From NCBI GenBank assembly GCA_958009055.1, contig OY253656.1:248001-312000 (forward strand): 64,000 bases of DNA, in the 5' to 3' direction. The number at the start of each line of letters is the position of its first letter. Within the stretch, counting starts at the first letter, position 1. This stretch comes from Choricystis sp. odSpoLacu1. Lineage: Eukaryota; Chlorophyta; Trebouxiophyceae. Position numbers and translations under genes: made by a program. Positions 42,595 to 54,075 of this stretch are shown here, piece by piece. A model generated the notes under the pieces. The model was not told the origin of the DNA. It worked only from the letters and a program-made list of their open reading frames with translations, and made no database searches.

Positions 42595-45052
42595 TCACTT
42601 GCGCGGGCGCTCGACTTCGTTGACACCCACCGTCGTCGTCAGCATCCCTGCTCTGAGCTTCAACTTGGCTTTCCCCCCTTTCCCCATCACCCCCTGCACC
42701 ACCGCGTTGGCCTTCAGCTTGGGCACGTACACCGTGTCCCCTGGGGCGGGGGCAAAGGGGGTGGCCGCCGCCTCGGCGGCTTCCGCGGCCGCGGCCGCGG
42801 CGGCGGCTTGGGCGCGCGTCGCGGCCTCGCCTGCTGCCACCGCCGCCGCCTTCTCTCCACGCGCGCGCCGGGCCCGCTTCTTCAGCTCGTCGCGTGCCGA
42901 CGACACCGTGCGAGCGGTCGCGTCCGCCGCTTCTAGTGCGGCGGCGGCACGTGCCTCTGCAGCGGCCGCGCGCGCGGCGGCCGCGGCGCGGCGTGAAGCA
43001 GCCGCCGAGGCAGCCACTCTCGCCGCCTCCTCGCGCGCGGTCTCCGCTTCCTGGTGGGCAGCATCCAACGCGGCGGCGGCTGCATCCAGGGAGGGGCCGG
43101 CGGCGCCCAGGGCCGCGCGCGCGGACGCGACAACGTGAGCGTCCAGCCCCAACCGCTCCGCGACCGCCACCCCACACGAGGCGCCCGGCACACCCCACAG
43201 CAGGCGATGAGTGGGGGCTAGAGCCACCGCATCAAACTCGGCGGCCACGTTTTCAAAGGCGGCGTCGGTGGCAGCGAGGCGGGCAAGGGAGGCAGCGTGC
43301 GTGGTGGCAACAGTCAACCCGGCGCGCCCCCCCCCCCTCCCCCGCCACCCCCGCCAGCGTTCGCAGCAGGGCGGCCCCCAGGGCGGCCCCTTCCTCGGGG
43401 TCGGTGCCGGCGCCGAGCTCGTCCAGGAGGATGAGGGAGGCGGGGGTCGCGACCCCCCTCAGCGCGCTCACCCGTGCGAGGTGCCCCGAGAAAGTGGACA
43501 ACCCCGCGCCCAGGGCTTGAGCATCCCCCACATCCGCCAGGACGGCGTCAAACCAGGGGACGCGGGGGGGGCCGCCCCGTTCGGAGCGGGCGGGGAGGGG
43601 GAGGCCGGCACGTGCGGCAAGGGCCGCCAAGGCGAGTGATTTTAGAGACGCCGTCTTGCCGCCCGTGTTGGGGCCGGTCACCACCACGCAGCGTGCGCCG
43701 CGGCGGACCACAAAGTCGATGGGGACGGGGGGTGGGGGAATGGGGGCGGGAGGGGTGGCGGCGCGGCGCACGCGCGCGGCCGCGGCGCGCGCGGCCGCGT
43801 CGCGGCCCGACAGGTGGGCCGCCAGCAGCAGGGGCTGGCGCAGGGACCGCAGCTCGACGAGAGGGGCGTCAGCTGAATACGCTTCGATGAATGGGGAGGT
43901 GGGGGACAGGGGAGGAGGAGGGGCGGTGGTTGCGCCACCGCCTCCCCCCCGCGCGCGCCCGCCACGCGCCGCCGCCTTGTCCAGTGGCACCAGCCTCGCC
44001 AGCGCGCCATCGATCCACACACCATACCGGGCTCGCGCCACTGCCAGGTCGACGTCCACGACGGCGTCCAGGGCGGCGGCCAGGGCAAACGATGCGTCGG
44101 CCACCACTGACGACAACACAGCACGCGCGGCTTGGTCCGCCGCCTCCGCCTCCCCGCGCGCTGCAGCCAGCGCGTTGTTGGCGGCCACCGCGCCGGCAGG
44201 CTCGTAGAAGCGTTGGCCGGAGGCCGGGTCGATGCCCAGCAGCATGGCGCCGCGGGGGGGGGCGTCTGAAGGGCCGACTGCTATGCACACCCGCCCCCAC
44301 TTCTCCGCCGGCTCCCCTCCACCACCACCGCACGCTTTGCGGGCGCGGGAGGTAGCATCCCGCAGGCGAGACCGAGCAGAGCGTAGAGCATCCGATGCAG
44401 CGTCCGTGAGCCCCCCCCCCGGGTCGAGGCAGGGGGTGAGGGTTTTGATCACGGGTTTGAGTGTGTCGGCGTCGATCGAAGCCACCGCCGCCACCAGAGG
44501 CTTCACCCGCCCTCCCGCGGGGCCTGCCGCCCTGCTGGCCGCCCGCACATCAGTGGCCAGCCGCACCGCCCCCGTGGCCAGGCTCAGGGCGGCCGCCAAG
44601 TCGCGGCCGGAGAGCGTCGCGCCGCGCTCCGCGCGCGCGGCCGCGCGCGCGCCCGACGCGGTCGCCATCCCCCCAAACTCCAGCCTGCGCCCCAGGTCGC
44701 CTTCGACGAAGGCAGCTGCATCTGTGGCGGCAGCGAGGGATGCTGACTCGGCGATGGAGGAGCCGAGCGGCAGGGCTTGTGCCGCGTTTGCTCCAGCCGT
44801 TGTCGACGCAAACGCCCTCACAGCCCCGCACAGCCGCCCCCAGTCCAGCGCGGTCAGGGAGGAGGCAAAGGGAGCCGGCAGCGTGTCGCCATAGGGTGAT
44901 GCCAAGGGTGGTGGCTTGGTGGGGGCGGGCGCGGTGGGCGCGGCTCGCGGCGCCAGCGTGCGCGGCGGCGTGGCCGGTCGCCGGCAAGGGAGAGTGCGCC
45001 GTGGTGGGACGACGCACGGTCGTGCCACTCGCGGGCGCGCGAGGGAGCGCAT
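42595..45052 (-). CDS. MutS2-family protein, plastid type, lacking a Smr domain (one frame break)
   Basis: MutS2 suppresses recombination or rescues collided ribosomes in bacteria; plant copies are organellar. Start at 45052 with a transit-like leader (MRSLARPRVARPCVVPPRR). MutS core: clamp region, then the ATPase with VVVTGPNTGGKTASLKSLAL (Walker A), DAVLADVGDAQALGAGLSTF, LILLDELGAGTDPEEGAAL (Walker B). The last segment is in another frame after a run of eleven C (43327-43337, one extra): TVATTHAASLARLAATDAAF, a long Ala/Arg coiled coil and the KOW-like GDTVYVPKLKANAVVQGVMG. It ends VGVNEVERPRK without the Smr endonuclease domain usual for MutS2. About 818 residues. Confidence 0.9.
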
Positions 45053-45131
45053 ATGGCGCCAATGCGAGGAGCCAACCGAAAAAAGGGGAGGTTGTGGCTC
45101 GACGTGCTAAGCGCACACACACGACCGAAGG
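45053..45131. promoter_or_regulatory. 79 bp divergent spacer MutS2 / AsmA-like
   Basis: The shortest spacer between divergent start codons in the window, if both starts are right. No TATA-like element is seen. Confidence 0.5.
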
Positions 45132-47054
45132 ATGCTGCGCTGTTCGCCTGCCGGCGTCCCGCCCCTCGCCCCGGCGCGGCTGCGGCCGCGCCGCCCTCTC
45201 CCGCCGCCGACACGCACACTTGGTTGTCCGCGCCCCCCGCCCCCGCCGCCGCGGGGCCCCGCCCCTCCCCGCGCGGTCGCCGAGGGCGACGACTCGGGGC
45301 GGCCTCTGTCCCCCACGACTCTCCTCCTCCGCCTCGTCATCGCAGCCCTGGTGGCCACAGTCGCGACTGTGATTGCCACGCCCACCCTGCTCAGCACGCG
45401 GAGGGGCAGGGGCCTGCTGCTGGCCGCGGTCAACGCGCGCCTCTCCCCCCACTCCTGCCTCACCATCGACGCCGCCTCCCTGTCCTGGCGGGCGCCCCCC
45501 CTCCTGCACGGCGTGCGGCTGACGGATGAGCGGGGCGTTGTTGTGGCCTCCGCAGACCGTGTGTCCGCCTCGGGGTCGCTGGCCGCTGTTGTCGCCGCCA
45601 TCGCGCGGTGGCGCCCGCCCTGGCGCTGGCCCCTCCGCCGCCGCCACAGACGCGTCACGCCACCCTCCGTCGACGTCATCATCGATGCGCCCAAGGTGGA
45701 CCTGTCGGTGGCGGGCGACGCGGGAGGCCTGACCGCGCTGCAGAGGGCGCTCGGGGGAAGGCCGCCGCCACGGGTGGCAGACTCGGAGGGCGACCTGTTG
45801 TCCGGCGTCCCCTCCGACGGCGGCGGGGGTGTTGACACGCCCCCTCCTCCCCCCTTTGGCCCGCCCGTGGACGTCACCTTCTCGGCAGAGGCACGGATCG
45901 GCGACGCGCGCCTTGTCGTGGCGCGCGGCACTGCCACCCTCCCTGCCGACGCCGCGGAAGCCGTGGGCGGCGGCCCCGTGCACGGCGTCCTCCTGGTCGG
46001 CCGGGACGGTATCGCGGCCGACGCGATCGACGCGCTGTCGCCGAGGCTGGAGGATGGGTCTGCAGCGCTGGATGACGGCGACGCCTCCGCCTCGTCCCCC
46101 TACTCCACCTCCTGGATCCACCACCCACCCCGGGGAGCGGGGGCACCCTTTGCCCTGGAGGTGCGGTCGCCCTCAGCCGCTGTCACGGTGGACGGCTGGC
46201 GCCGCGCGCGGCGCGGGGTGGAGTTGAGGGGGCCCGCGGTCGCGCGCGCGCGCCTCACGCCGGCGCTGGCGAGGCACGGGCTGTCCCGCCTCAGCCCACT
46301 GTTGGCGTCTGGAGCAGACGTCAGCAGCGAAGGCCCCGTCGTCGTGGCCATTGGTGAGCGTGGCGCCCGCCTGCCGGCGCGCCGCGTGTCTGCTCGCGTC
46401 GAACCTCTCACCCTGCGCGTGCGCACCGCCCCCCGTGCTCAACGAGGCCCCTCCCGCGGTTTGGCGGCAGCCGCCCTGGACTGGCTGGGCGAAGCGACCG
46501 GCGGGCGGGGTGGAGGCGCGGTCGTGGTGGCGAGGACGAGCGGGGCAGACGTCGAGATTGTGGTCGGCGGCGCCATCACCTGCCGCCGCATCGACGTCCT
46601 GCTGTCCCCCGCGGGCACAGAGCAGGATGCATCTGCAGGTGTCCACCTGTTCACGTATGGCGCGGTGGATGGACGGCGGTGCGCCGCCACGCTGGGGGTG
46701 CCTGGGGCCACGCTCGCGCGGGCCGGCTTCCGCGGCGTGCCGCCCCACACCGCCCTCCGCGTCGCGGTGCGCGGCCCCGTCTCCCACCCGCGCGTTGACT
46801 GGGTGGCGGCCAGCGCGGACGCGGCCGCGCTGGCGGCCGCGTCGGCGGCAGCGGCTGGTGAGGATGATGGTGGCGGGGCAGTCGGCGCGGTGAAACGTTT
46901 GCTGCTCGCCAAAGCCGCGTCCCGGCTGCGGCGCGGGCGACCCGACACTCAACCAGCTGTCCCCCCCCCCAACGACCTGCCGTGGGCGCCCGGGCCGCCC
47001 CGCCAGATTGACGCCGTGTTGAAGCGGCAGGCGGCTGAAAAAGTGGGCACGTGA
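45132..47054 (+). CDS. AsmA/TamB-like organellar membrane protein
   Basis: Single exon, 640 residues. A Pro/Arg-rich leader typical of a plastid transit peptide, then a hydrophobic segment (LLLRLVIAALVATVATVIAT) followed directly by the AsmA-like start: GRGLLLAAVNARLSPHSCLT, LSWRAPPLLHGVRLTDERG, VVASADRVSASGSLAAVV. The rest is beta-rich, low in Cys, with Ala/Pro linkers, ending basic. Bacterial AsmA/TamB proteins bridge the inner and outer membranes for lipid or protein transport. In plastids TIC236 plays such a role, but this is far smaller and I see no TamB C-terminal domain. The family call rests on the N-terminal pattern and is tentative. Confidence 0.5.
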   Translation: MLRCSPAGVPPLAPARLRPRRPLPPPTRTLGCPRPPPPPPRGPAPPRAVAEGDDSGRPLSPTTLLLRLVIAALVATVATVIATPTLLSTRRGRGLLLAAVNARLSPHSCLTIDAASLSWRAPPLLHGVRLTDERGVVVASADRVSASGSLAAVVAAIARWRPPWRWPLRRRHRRVTPPSVDVIIDAPKVDLSVAGDAGGLTALQRALGGRPPPRVADSEGDLLSGVPSDGGGGVDTPPPPPFGPPVDVTFSAEARIGDARLVVARGTATLPADAAEAVGGGPVHGVLLVGRDGIAADAIDALSPRLEDGSAALDDGDASASSPYSTSWIHHPPRGAGAPFALEVRSPSAAVTVDGWRRARRGVELRGPAVARARLTPALARHGLSRLSPLLASGADVSSEGPVVVAIGERGARLPARRVSARVEPLTLRVRTAPRAQRGPSRGLAAAALDWLGEATGGRGGGAVVVARTSGADVEIVVGGAITCRRIDVLLSPAGTEQDASAGVHLFTYGAVDGRRCAATLGVPGATLARAGFRGVPPHTALRVAVRGPVSHPRVDWVAASADAAALAAASAAAAGEDDGGGAVGAVKRLLLAKAASRLRRGRPDTQPAVPPPNDLPWAPGPPRQIDAVLKRQAAEKVGT

Positions 47055-47193
47055 AGATAGGGAGCAAAATGATGTACGCATCGCATCAAGACAAAACAAA
47101 ACGCCTCTGGTTTTTCTTCCCTCGCCCCGGTCTTGGGGGCGCTCCCCCCCCCCCCCCCGCCCCGCGCGCATTGGCTCTGTGCCACCGTCCACT

Positions 47194-47707
47194 ATGTCCA
47201 CCACACACACCGCCCGTCTCCTAGCCACCACCGTCGTGGCTGGCACCCTGCTGGCCACCGCCGCCGCGGCGGTCGCGCCGCTTTCGACCCCTCCCGCCCT
47301 CGTCGCCGCGGTCGCGGCGGCGGGGTTGTTGGAACCCGCCCGCGTGTGGGCCAGCAGTGAGTACATTGTTTTTTGCATGTTGAGAGGTGGTGACGCCATG
47401 CAGGAGGGCGGGCGGTTCGGGCGCGCGTGGCGGGACGCAAGGCTTGCCCATTCCAAGATGCGACCCCCCGTCTGCGCACACACGCCGACTCACACCCAAC
47501 CTCCCCCTCTCAACCAACCCCCCCAACCTTCCCCCAGTCGCCGCCGGCGCCGCCCTGGGCGCCTCCGCCTACGCCGCCCTGGCGGTTGCCCTGCCCCACG
47601 ATGCGACGGAGGCAGGCAGCGTGAGCGCGGTGGCCGCGCGCGTCGCGGCCGCGGCGGCCGCGAGCGCGGCGCCGTGCGCGAAAGCGATGCTGGCGTGCAG
47701 CCTGTGA
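47194..47707 (+). CDS. Small protein with two hydrophobic segments, unknown
   Basis: Exons 47194-47356 and 47538-47707, phase 1, about 110 residues. Segments 1 (LLATTVVAGTLLATAAAAV) and 2 (AAGAALGASAYAALAVAL) are hydrophobic; a loop between them carries EPARVWAS. It is Ala-rich (about a third), with two Cys near the end (APCAKAMLACSL). Family unknown. The splice site GTGAGT/CCCCCAG and the open frame after it support the model, but small Ala-rich products are easily misread. Confidence 0.5.
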
Positions 47708-48091
47708 GCGAGAGAGAGAGAAATGGGTCACACCACCACCAGCCCCCGTAGCAGCACTCGTTTGGTGTCAAGCGAGTGCTCTGCACAGAGGGTGTTTCGG
47801 TGGCATTTTTGTGCGTGTGTGTGAGTTGAAAATTTCATCGCCTTTGTTTTTTTGTTTTTCCGGCCTGTTGCCTCGCTTTACCCCCCCCTGCTGTCAATCT
47901 GCTGCTCCTGCTGTTGAACCCGTTGTTTCTCCCAAACTCTCTCTCTGTGTCTCTTCCGTACTAGCATGGCTTTCCACAAAGACCGAGTCGTCGCTAAAAA
48001 AATGAAAACCGAAAAAAGAGTGCAAAACAAACAAAAACAGCGGAGGGAGTTTTCCCACGCCCGCAGCCCCCCTCCTCGCGTCCAAAACACG
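47708..48091. other. Convergent spacer, 384 bp
   Basis: Between the small membrane protein gene and the PA200 stop. T-rich 47840-47865 and A-rich 47995-48045. Holds two 3' UTRs; no gene is recognised. Confidence 0.55.
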
Positions 48092-51000
48092 TCACACAAA
48101 ATACGCGGCGTCTCCACCCGCCGACGCAGCATCGCGCACCGCGTCCCACTCGTCGGCCGTCAGTCCACCCACAGCATCCGGATCCCCACGCTCGTGCGTC
48201 CTCTTGAAGTCGGCCAGCGCCCGCCGCGCGGCGGCGGCGGGGGGGCCGCCCTCGCCCGCGGCGGCGCACAGGGTGGCCAGGGCGGGCTTGACCCAGGGGG
48301 GGGAGGCGTAGGGTGCCGCACGCGCGATCGACGCCACCCCCAGCACCGCGGCCAGGCGGCCGGCGGAGCGTGGTGGAGTCGCTGCCGCGGTCGCCAGCAG
48401 GCGGGCCCGCAGGCCCGCCGCCGCGGCCGGCGGCCCAAACTGGAGGTGGGCGGAGAGGGCGGCGGCCGCGGCGGTCGCCACCTCGTGTTTTGCGTCGGAA
48501 AGAGAGGCAATCGCAGCATCGGTGAGAGCGGCCGCAGCCGCCGCCGGCAGCGTGAACGCGTGGCGAAACCAGAGGGCGGCCCCGGTGGCCAGGGCGGCCG
48601 CGCGCGCGGTGGCGGTGGGGCCAGAGGTGGAGGCAGCGGCAGCTGCGGCAGCCGCGGATGCCGCCACATCAACAGGCAGCGACAGCTTGCGCGCCCCAGC
48701 CACGGCAGCAGCCGCGTCGGGGGCGACCGACGCGGCAGCATCCACGTCCGTGACGGCGGCCAGGGGGGCGGTGAGGGAGAGGATGGACGGGGCGAGGGCC
48801 GGGGCGGCCGCGCCGCCGCGCGCGCTCAGAGCGGAGAGAGCCACCTGCGCCGCTGCGTCCACCGCCGCGACGGACGCTGCATCGTCACCGTTGCCAGACG
48901 CCAGACGATCAGAGGCGGCTGTCGCCGTCATCGCCAGCGCGTCCAGGGCGGCGGACGCGGCGGGCGCGTGGGGGGAGGCGCGCGCGAGAGTGGGGCCAGC
49001 GACTGCCACGAGCGTCGCGGCCGCGGCCGCGCGCGTCGCGGGCTCCCCCGCCACCCCCACGCACTCGGTGGCGGCGACCAGGGCGGACGCCAGCCAGCCA
49101 CTGACCGCGGCTTCCACGGGGGAGGCGGAGCCGATGACTCCACTGGCGGCTAGTTGGTCGGCGACGCCCGCAGCAACCGTGAACCAGCGCGCGGCGCGCG
49201 GCCGCGTCGGCGGCCGCGCCCGCGCCGCCCGCAGACGGCGGCGGCCCCAGGGCGGCCGCCAGGGAGGCGACGCGGGGGGCGTCGCCTGCTGCCGCGCCAC
49301 CGCACACCGCGTAGCGGAAGGCGGCGGCCCAGCCGGGCGCCGCGTCGACAGCAGCCGAGGCGGCACCCTCCGCGAGTGCTGCCCCCAACCACTCGCCCAG
49401 CGGGGCGCCGCCCGCGGCCAGGCCGGCCGCCACATCCACCGCAGCGGCTGCCTTCTGTCTGTCGGTGGTGGCGGCGGCCAGGGCGGCGGTGACGGGGGCG
49501 CGGAGGGCGGCGGCGGCCGCGTCGGGCGCCGCGCGCGCGAGCGCGGCGGCCGCGCCCGCCAAACGAACGCTGAAGGTTCCATCCTCCACGCCCGCCACCG
49601 CGGGCTCCCCCGCCCGCCCAAAGGGGGGGGCCTCGACGTCCACGACGGCGGCCAACATTTCTGCGACCCGCGCGTCGGGGCCCGCCGCGAGCAGGGCAGA
49701 CATCCTCGCTGCGAGGCCGCCGCCCCGCCCGTCCCTGTCCGCGGGGGCGGGCTTGTCCCCCGCGAACGCGTGCAGCAGGGCGTCGCCGTAGCCGGGGGTG
49801 GCCAGGGCGGCGGCAATGGCGGGCGGGACGGAGGGGGATGAGGGTGGACCGCCGGGCGCGCGCGGGGCCAGCAGGCCGATCGCGCCCGCTGCGAGGGCGC
49901 GCTGGGCGGCGAAGCGGGATGAAAGCCCGGTCACTGCATCAGTGGCAGCGGCCGCAGCGGCCACCGGGTCGGCGGGCGGCGCCAGCATGAGGCGCGCCGC
50001 GGCGGCCGCGCTCGCGGCGCGCCAGTGGCGGTCGCCGCGCCCGGACGCGGCCGCCAGGGCGGTGCTCAACGCAGCCACGGGGGCCGGCACGGCGGCCGCA
50101 TCTCCACCTGCAGCCACCAGGGCGGGTGGGCGCACGAATCTGACGGCGGCGGTGCCGAGGGCCGAGGCAGCGGCGTCGAGCGCCGATGGCGATGACGCGC
50201 GCGCCGACGCCGCCACCAGGGCTGCCAGCGTGGCTGCGCCGGTGGCGGGGGACCGGCAGGCGGCCCGCCACAGGGCCTGGGTGCGCAGGAGGCCGGTGGC
50301 GCCGGCCAGGGCGCCGTCCTCGGCGGCCGACGCGGCGGACGCGGAGGGTGAGGATGGTGCAGGCACGGGGGGCGCCCCGTCCCCACCCGCCACGGCGGCC
50401 GCCAGGGCGGCCAGCAGGGACGGGGGCGGGTCGGCGGCCGTGCCCGCGGAGGGGGTGGGGGTGGCGCCTGCAGCGGCCTCCATCGGCGGCACGCGTGCCA
50501 GCGTCGCCAGCGCGTGTGCCAGCGCGCCCCCCCCCCGCCGCGGGCAGCCGCTTGAGGGCGGCTTCCACGCCGCCCACCGCCTCCACGCGGGCGGAGCCAT
50601 AGTGACACGTGGCCAGGGGCAGCAGCACGCGGGTCAGCAGGGCGGAGTACGCGGGGGGCACATCAGCGAGTGACGCCGACGGCCGCGCCGCCGTCGCGCC
50701 GCCCCACACCCGCCGCCACGCGGCCTGCCCCGCCCGCCACGTGGCGGCGGCCGCCACTTTTTCAATGACCAGCCAGCGCGGCAGGCGGCGGCGTGGCACT
50801 TGGCCGTGCGCGATGCGCGCGGCGCGCGGTTCAGCGACGACGTCAGCGTCGGCCGCGGCGGCCGCGCGCGCGGACGCGGCCTCCGAGTGCTCCGCCGACC
50901 CGGCAGCCAGCAACGACCCGGCGACACGAGCCGCCATGGCCAGGCAGGCGGCGTCCGAGGTGGAGGCCGCGACGGACGCGACCGCGGTCGCGAGCGCGGC

Positions 51001-53830
51001 TCTGGCGGCGGGGGACGCGAGTGGCACGACGCGCGGCGACGCGACAACAAAAGCACCGTCCGTCAACCCAAGCCCGTCAAACTCGGCCACCGCGCCCCGC
51101 CCCCCCGTCAGCACGCCTTCCGCGGAGGCGAGGGCGGCGAGCACGCCCTCCCTGTCGTCAGCGGCGGCGGCGGCGGTCGCGGCCGTGGCGGCACTGGTAT
51201 AGTGATCCTCCACCAACCCCGCCGCCAGCTCGGCTTCCGCGGCGGACGAGGGACCATCGTGCCAGCGTGGAGGGGAGTCGCCGTCCCCCAGGTGGCCTGC
51301 GTCGACAAAGGTGGCGACGGTGGCTAGGGCGTCCGCGTGGGCCGAGTCCTCCGCCCGCTCGGGCAGTGGGTAACACCCCACCAACCCCGCCAGCGCGCTG
51401 GCCACCAGTCTGGATGCCGCCTGCACGACTTCACGGGAGGGAGCGGCGGCGGCGGAGGCGGCGAGGGACCGCACGCGGGGCGCGTGCGCAGCGGCCGCGG
51501 AGCCTGCCCGGTACACACAGGCCGACACCAACGCCAGCGCCCAGCAGGCGGCGGCTTCGGCGGAGGAGGACAGGCGGGGTGTGTCCATGGCGCGCGTGGC
51601 GGAGGAGGAGGGGGCCAGGGCGGCGTCTGCGGTGTCCAGCAGGGACGGCAGGAGCGCGTGCGCGGCGGCCTGTGGATCCGCCGCCGCGGCCGCGTTGACG
51701 AGCAGCGCTGCTTCAGGGGACACCGCGGGGCGGGCGCGGGCACACGCCCACCTCGCCAGGCGGGCGCTGGCGCGGGTGCGGGCAGAGGGAGGGGCGCGCG
51801 CAAAGGCTAGCTCTAGGACGGGGCGCAGCGCAGAGGCAGACGGCAGCAAAAAGGAGCCACCCCCACCACCACCGCCACCCCCGCCACCCGACGTGGCGGC
51901 GTCCGATCGGTCGCCATCCGAGTCGAGAGCGTCTAGCAGGGCCAGGACGCGGTCCAGCAGGGCGTCCAGCAGGCCGGGGGGGACGGGGCACAGTGGGGCG
52001 GGCGCGTCGCCGTCGTCGGGCAGCGCGCCGCCTCCCGCCGACGACAGCGCCGCCGCCAGCAGGCGCAGCACGGCCAGCGTTTTGTCGGCATCGTTGGCGT
52101 CCAGGCCGGGGAGGAGGGCGGTGACCGCGTCGCGCAGGAAGGCGGCCCCACGGGCGGGGGCGAGCGTGGCCGACCCGCCCCCCTCCACGTCGCGGAACTC
52201 GCCGCCCTCGTCGTCCGGGGGCGGCAAGCCCACAAGCAGCAGCCCCCGTGCCACCGCCGCCACCGCGTCCGCGCCGCCCGCCAGCTGGTGGGGGGAGGCG
52301 TCTGCGCCGAGCGCGCGCGCGAGGCGGCGAGCGGCGAGCGGCAGCACGGTGCCTGGAGCCAGGAAGCACACGTCGGCCAGGGCACGAGGGGCGATGGAGG
52401 CGAGGGCGCCGTCCTTGGAGAACATGGCGCGGCCGGCGACTGCGGCCGCGGCGGTCGCGGCGGCGGTGATGGCGGCGGGCGGGCACGCCGCCCGCGTCGG
52501 CGTCCGGTGGGGCCGCGGGTCGGCGTCGCCCGTCGCCCGCTTGGCCAGGTGGGCGGCAAACGCTTCCAGGAAGGCGGCCAGGGCGCCCGAGTGGCGCCCC
52601 GAGTTGGAGGGGTGGGCGTACAGGGAGGCGAGGGAGAGGACACGATGCACTGCCGCGTCTGTCTCGGCGTCTGTCCCCACCAGGTACGCGCACAGCTTGC
52701 CCGCGGTGGAGGCAGCGCCGGGGCCCGTGGCGCCCAGCACGCCGGCCACGCGGGGGGGGGGGGGGGCGGTTGAGGCCGCCGCCGCCGCCGCCGCCAGCGC
52801 CGATCGGGAGGCGGAGACAGGCCAGTGCGGCTTGAGCCCAGGCGGGGCCGACGGTGGCGAAAGGGATGGAGTGGGCGGGGGCGTGTTTGGCGAGGCGGGC
52901 TGTGGGAGTGGGGAAGGGGGTGGGATGGGTGTGGTCGAGTCGAAACACACCCTGTCTTCACACACACACACACACTCTCTCTCTCTCACTCACCTGCGAT
53001 GCCCAGGCACGCGGCATCCCAGTAGCCACCATCACCGGGGACAGCGTTCATCGCGTGTGTGAGGGTGAGGGCGACAGAGGACCAGTCGACTGAGTCGCCT
53101 TTCGCCGGGCGCAGCAACAGCCGCAGCCAGCCCACCGCCTCAAACGCGGCGCCATCAGGAGTCGACGTCAGCGTCGGCGCGTGCTCCCCCCACACGGCAG
53201 CGGGGGCGGCCGGCCCGTAGAACCTGCGCGCGGAGCGGCACAGGCGCAAAAGACCATCAGCTAGCTGCTGTTTCACCACCGGCCCCTCAAAGCAGGTCGT
53301 GGGGTCCAGCAGCTGGGCCCGAATGACGCCCGCCAACGGGCGCCAGTCGATCGTAAAGTCGACAGGCAGGCGGTGGCGCAGGGTTTTGAGGTGGGTGGCA
53401 GCGAGGGAAGCGAAGCGGACACGCGCCGCGAGGGCCACGTCCGTCACGTACACCACATCCAGCATGGTGTTGATCAGGTGTGACGCTTGGGCGGGGGTGA
53501 CGGACCGGCGGTCGAGCACGGTGCGGAAGCTGTGTGTGGGGTGGGGGAGAGGGTTTGGGTCGAAAGACAGCGATGGGGTGCTGTGTGTTGGTGTCCACCC
53601 TCTCTCTCTCTCTTCCACACGCCTTCCCCCCCTCCCACACTAACACACACTCACTTGTTAAGCGGTGCCACCCAGGCCATGACGGCCAGCGCGCGCGCCG
53701 CGGGGTCGGCCCCCGCCGACGCACGCCACGCGTCTCCAAACGCGGCCTCGAGGCGTGCCCACGTGGCCGCCTCGGCGTCGGTGTCCACGGAGGGGGGGAG
53801 CCAGGCCAGGAAGGCAGCGTGGGAAGGCAT
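48092..53830 (-). CDS. Proteasome activator PA200/BLM10 (PSME4 homologue; three frame breaks)
   Basis: HEAT-repeat cap of the 20S proteasome. Exons 53830-53655, 53529-52994 and 52899-48092 give about 1,838 residues, close to PA200 (about 1,840). N-terminal DFTIDWRPLAGVI, HPSNSGRHSGALAAFLEAF and FLAPGTVLPLAARRL are family-like, and the C-terminal HEAT block reads LADFKRTHERGDPDAVGG. Breaks: a run of fifteen G at 52752-52766 (one extra), ten C at 50527-50536 (one extra) and a GC-rich stretch near 49185-49215 (one extra or two missing). The last residues are AYFV: the HbYX-type gate-opening tail (YYA in animals) has Phe in place of the penultimate Tyr. Very high Ala content makes the middle hard to compare. 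Confidence 0.8.
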
Positions 53831-54075
53831 GGTTGGGGGGGTGGGGGTGGGGGGTTTCGGGGGGGAGAGAGGATCGATGGGCCCCGCTCACTCGGTCAGG
53901 GCGTGGAAAGTGTTTTCGTTTTTTTCGGGTGGGCGGCAGCGGTTGACTCTCACTGTTTTCTGGATAAGCTCCCCACGTGTCCTCCTCCCCCCAATCGGAC
54001 GCTCCACCCACCGTGGACCACAGTCCCTGTCTGTGAGCACGTTCCTGTGGGGTCGGAGTCCAACACAAGTGCTGC

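Noticed and set aside
45132..47054. Assignment as TIC236
   Set aside because: At 640 residues it is far too short, and no TamB C-terminal domain is visible.
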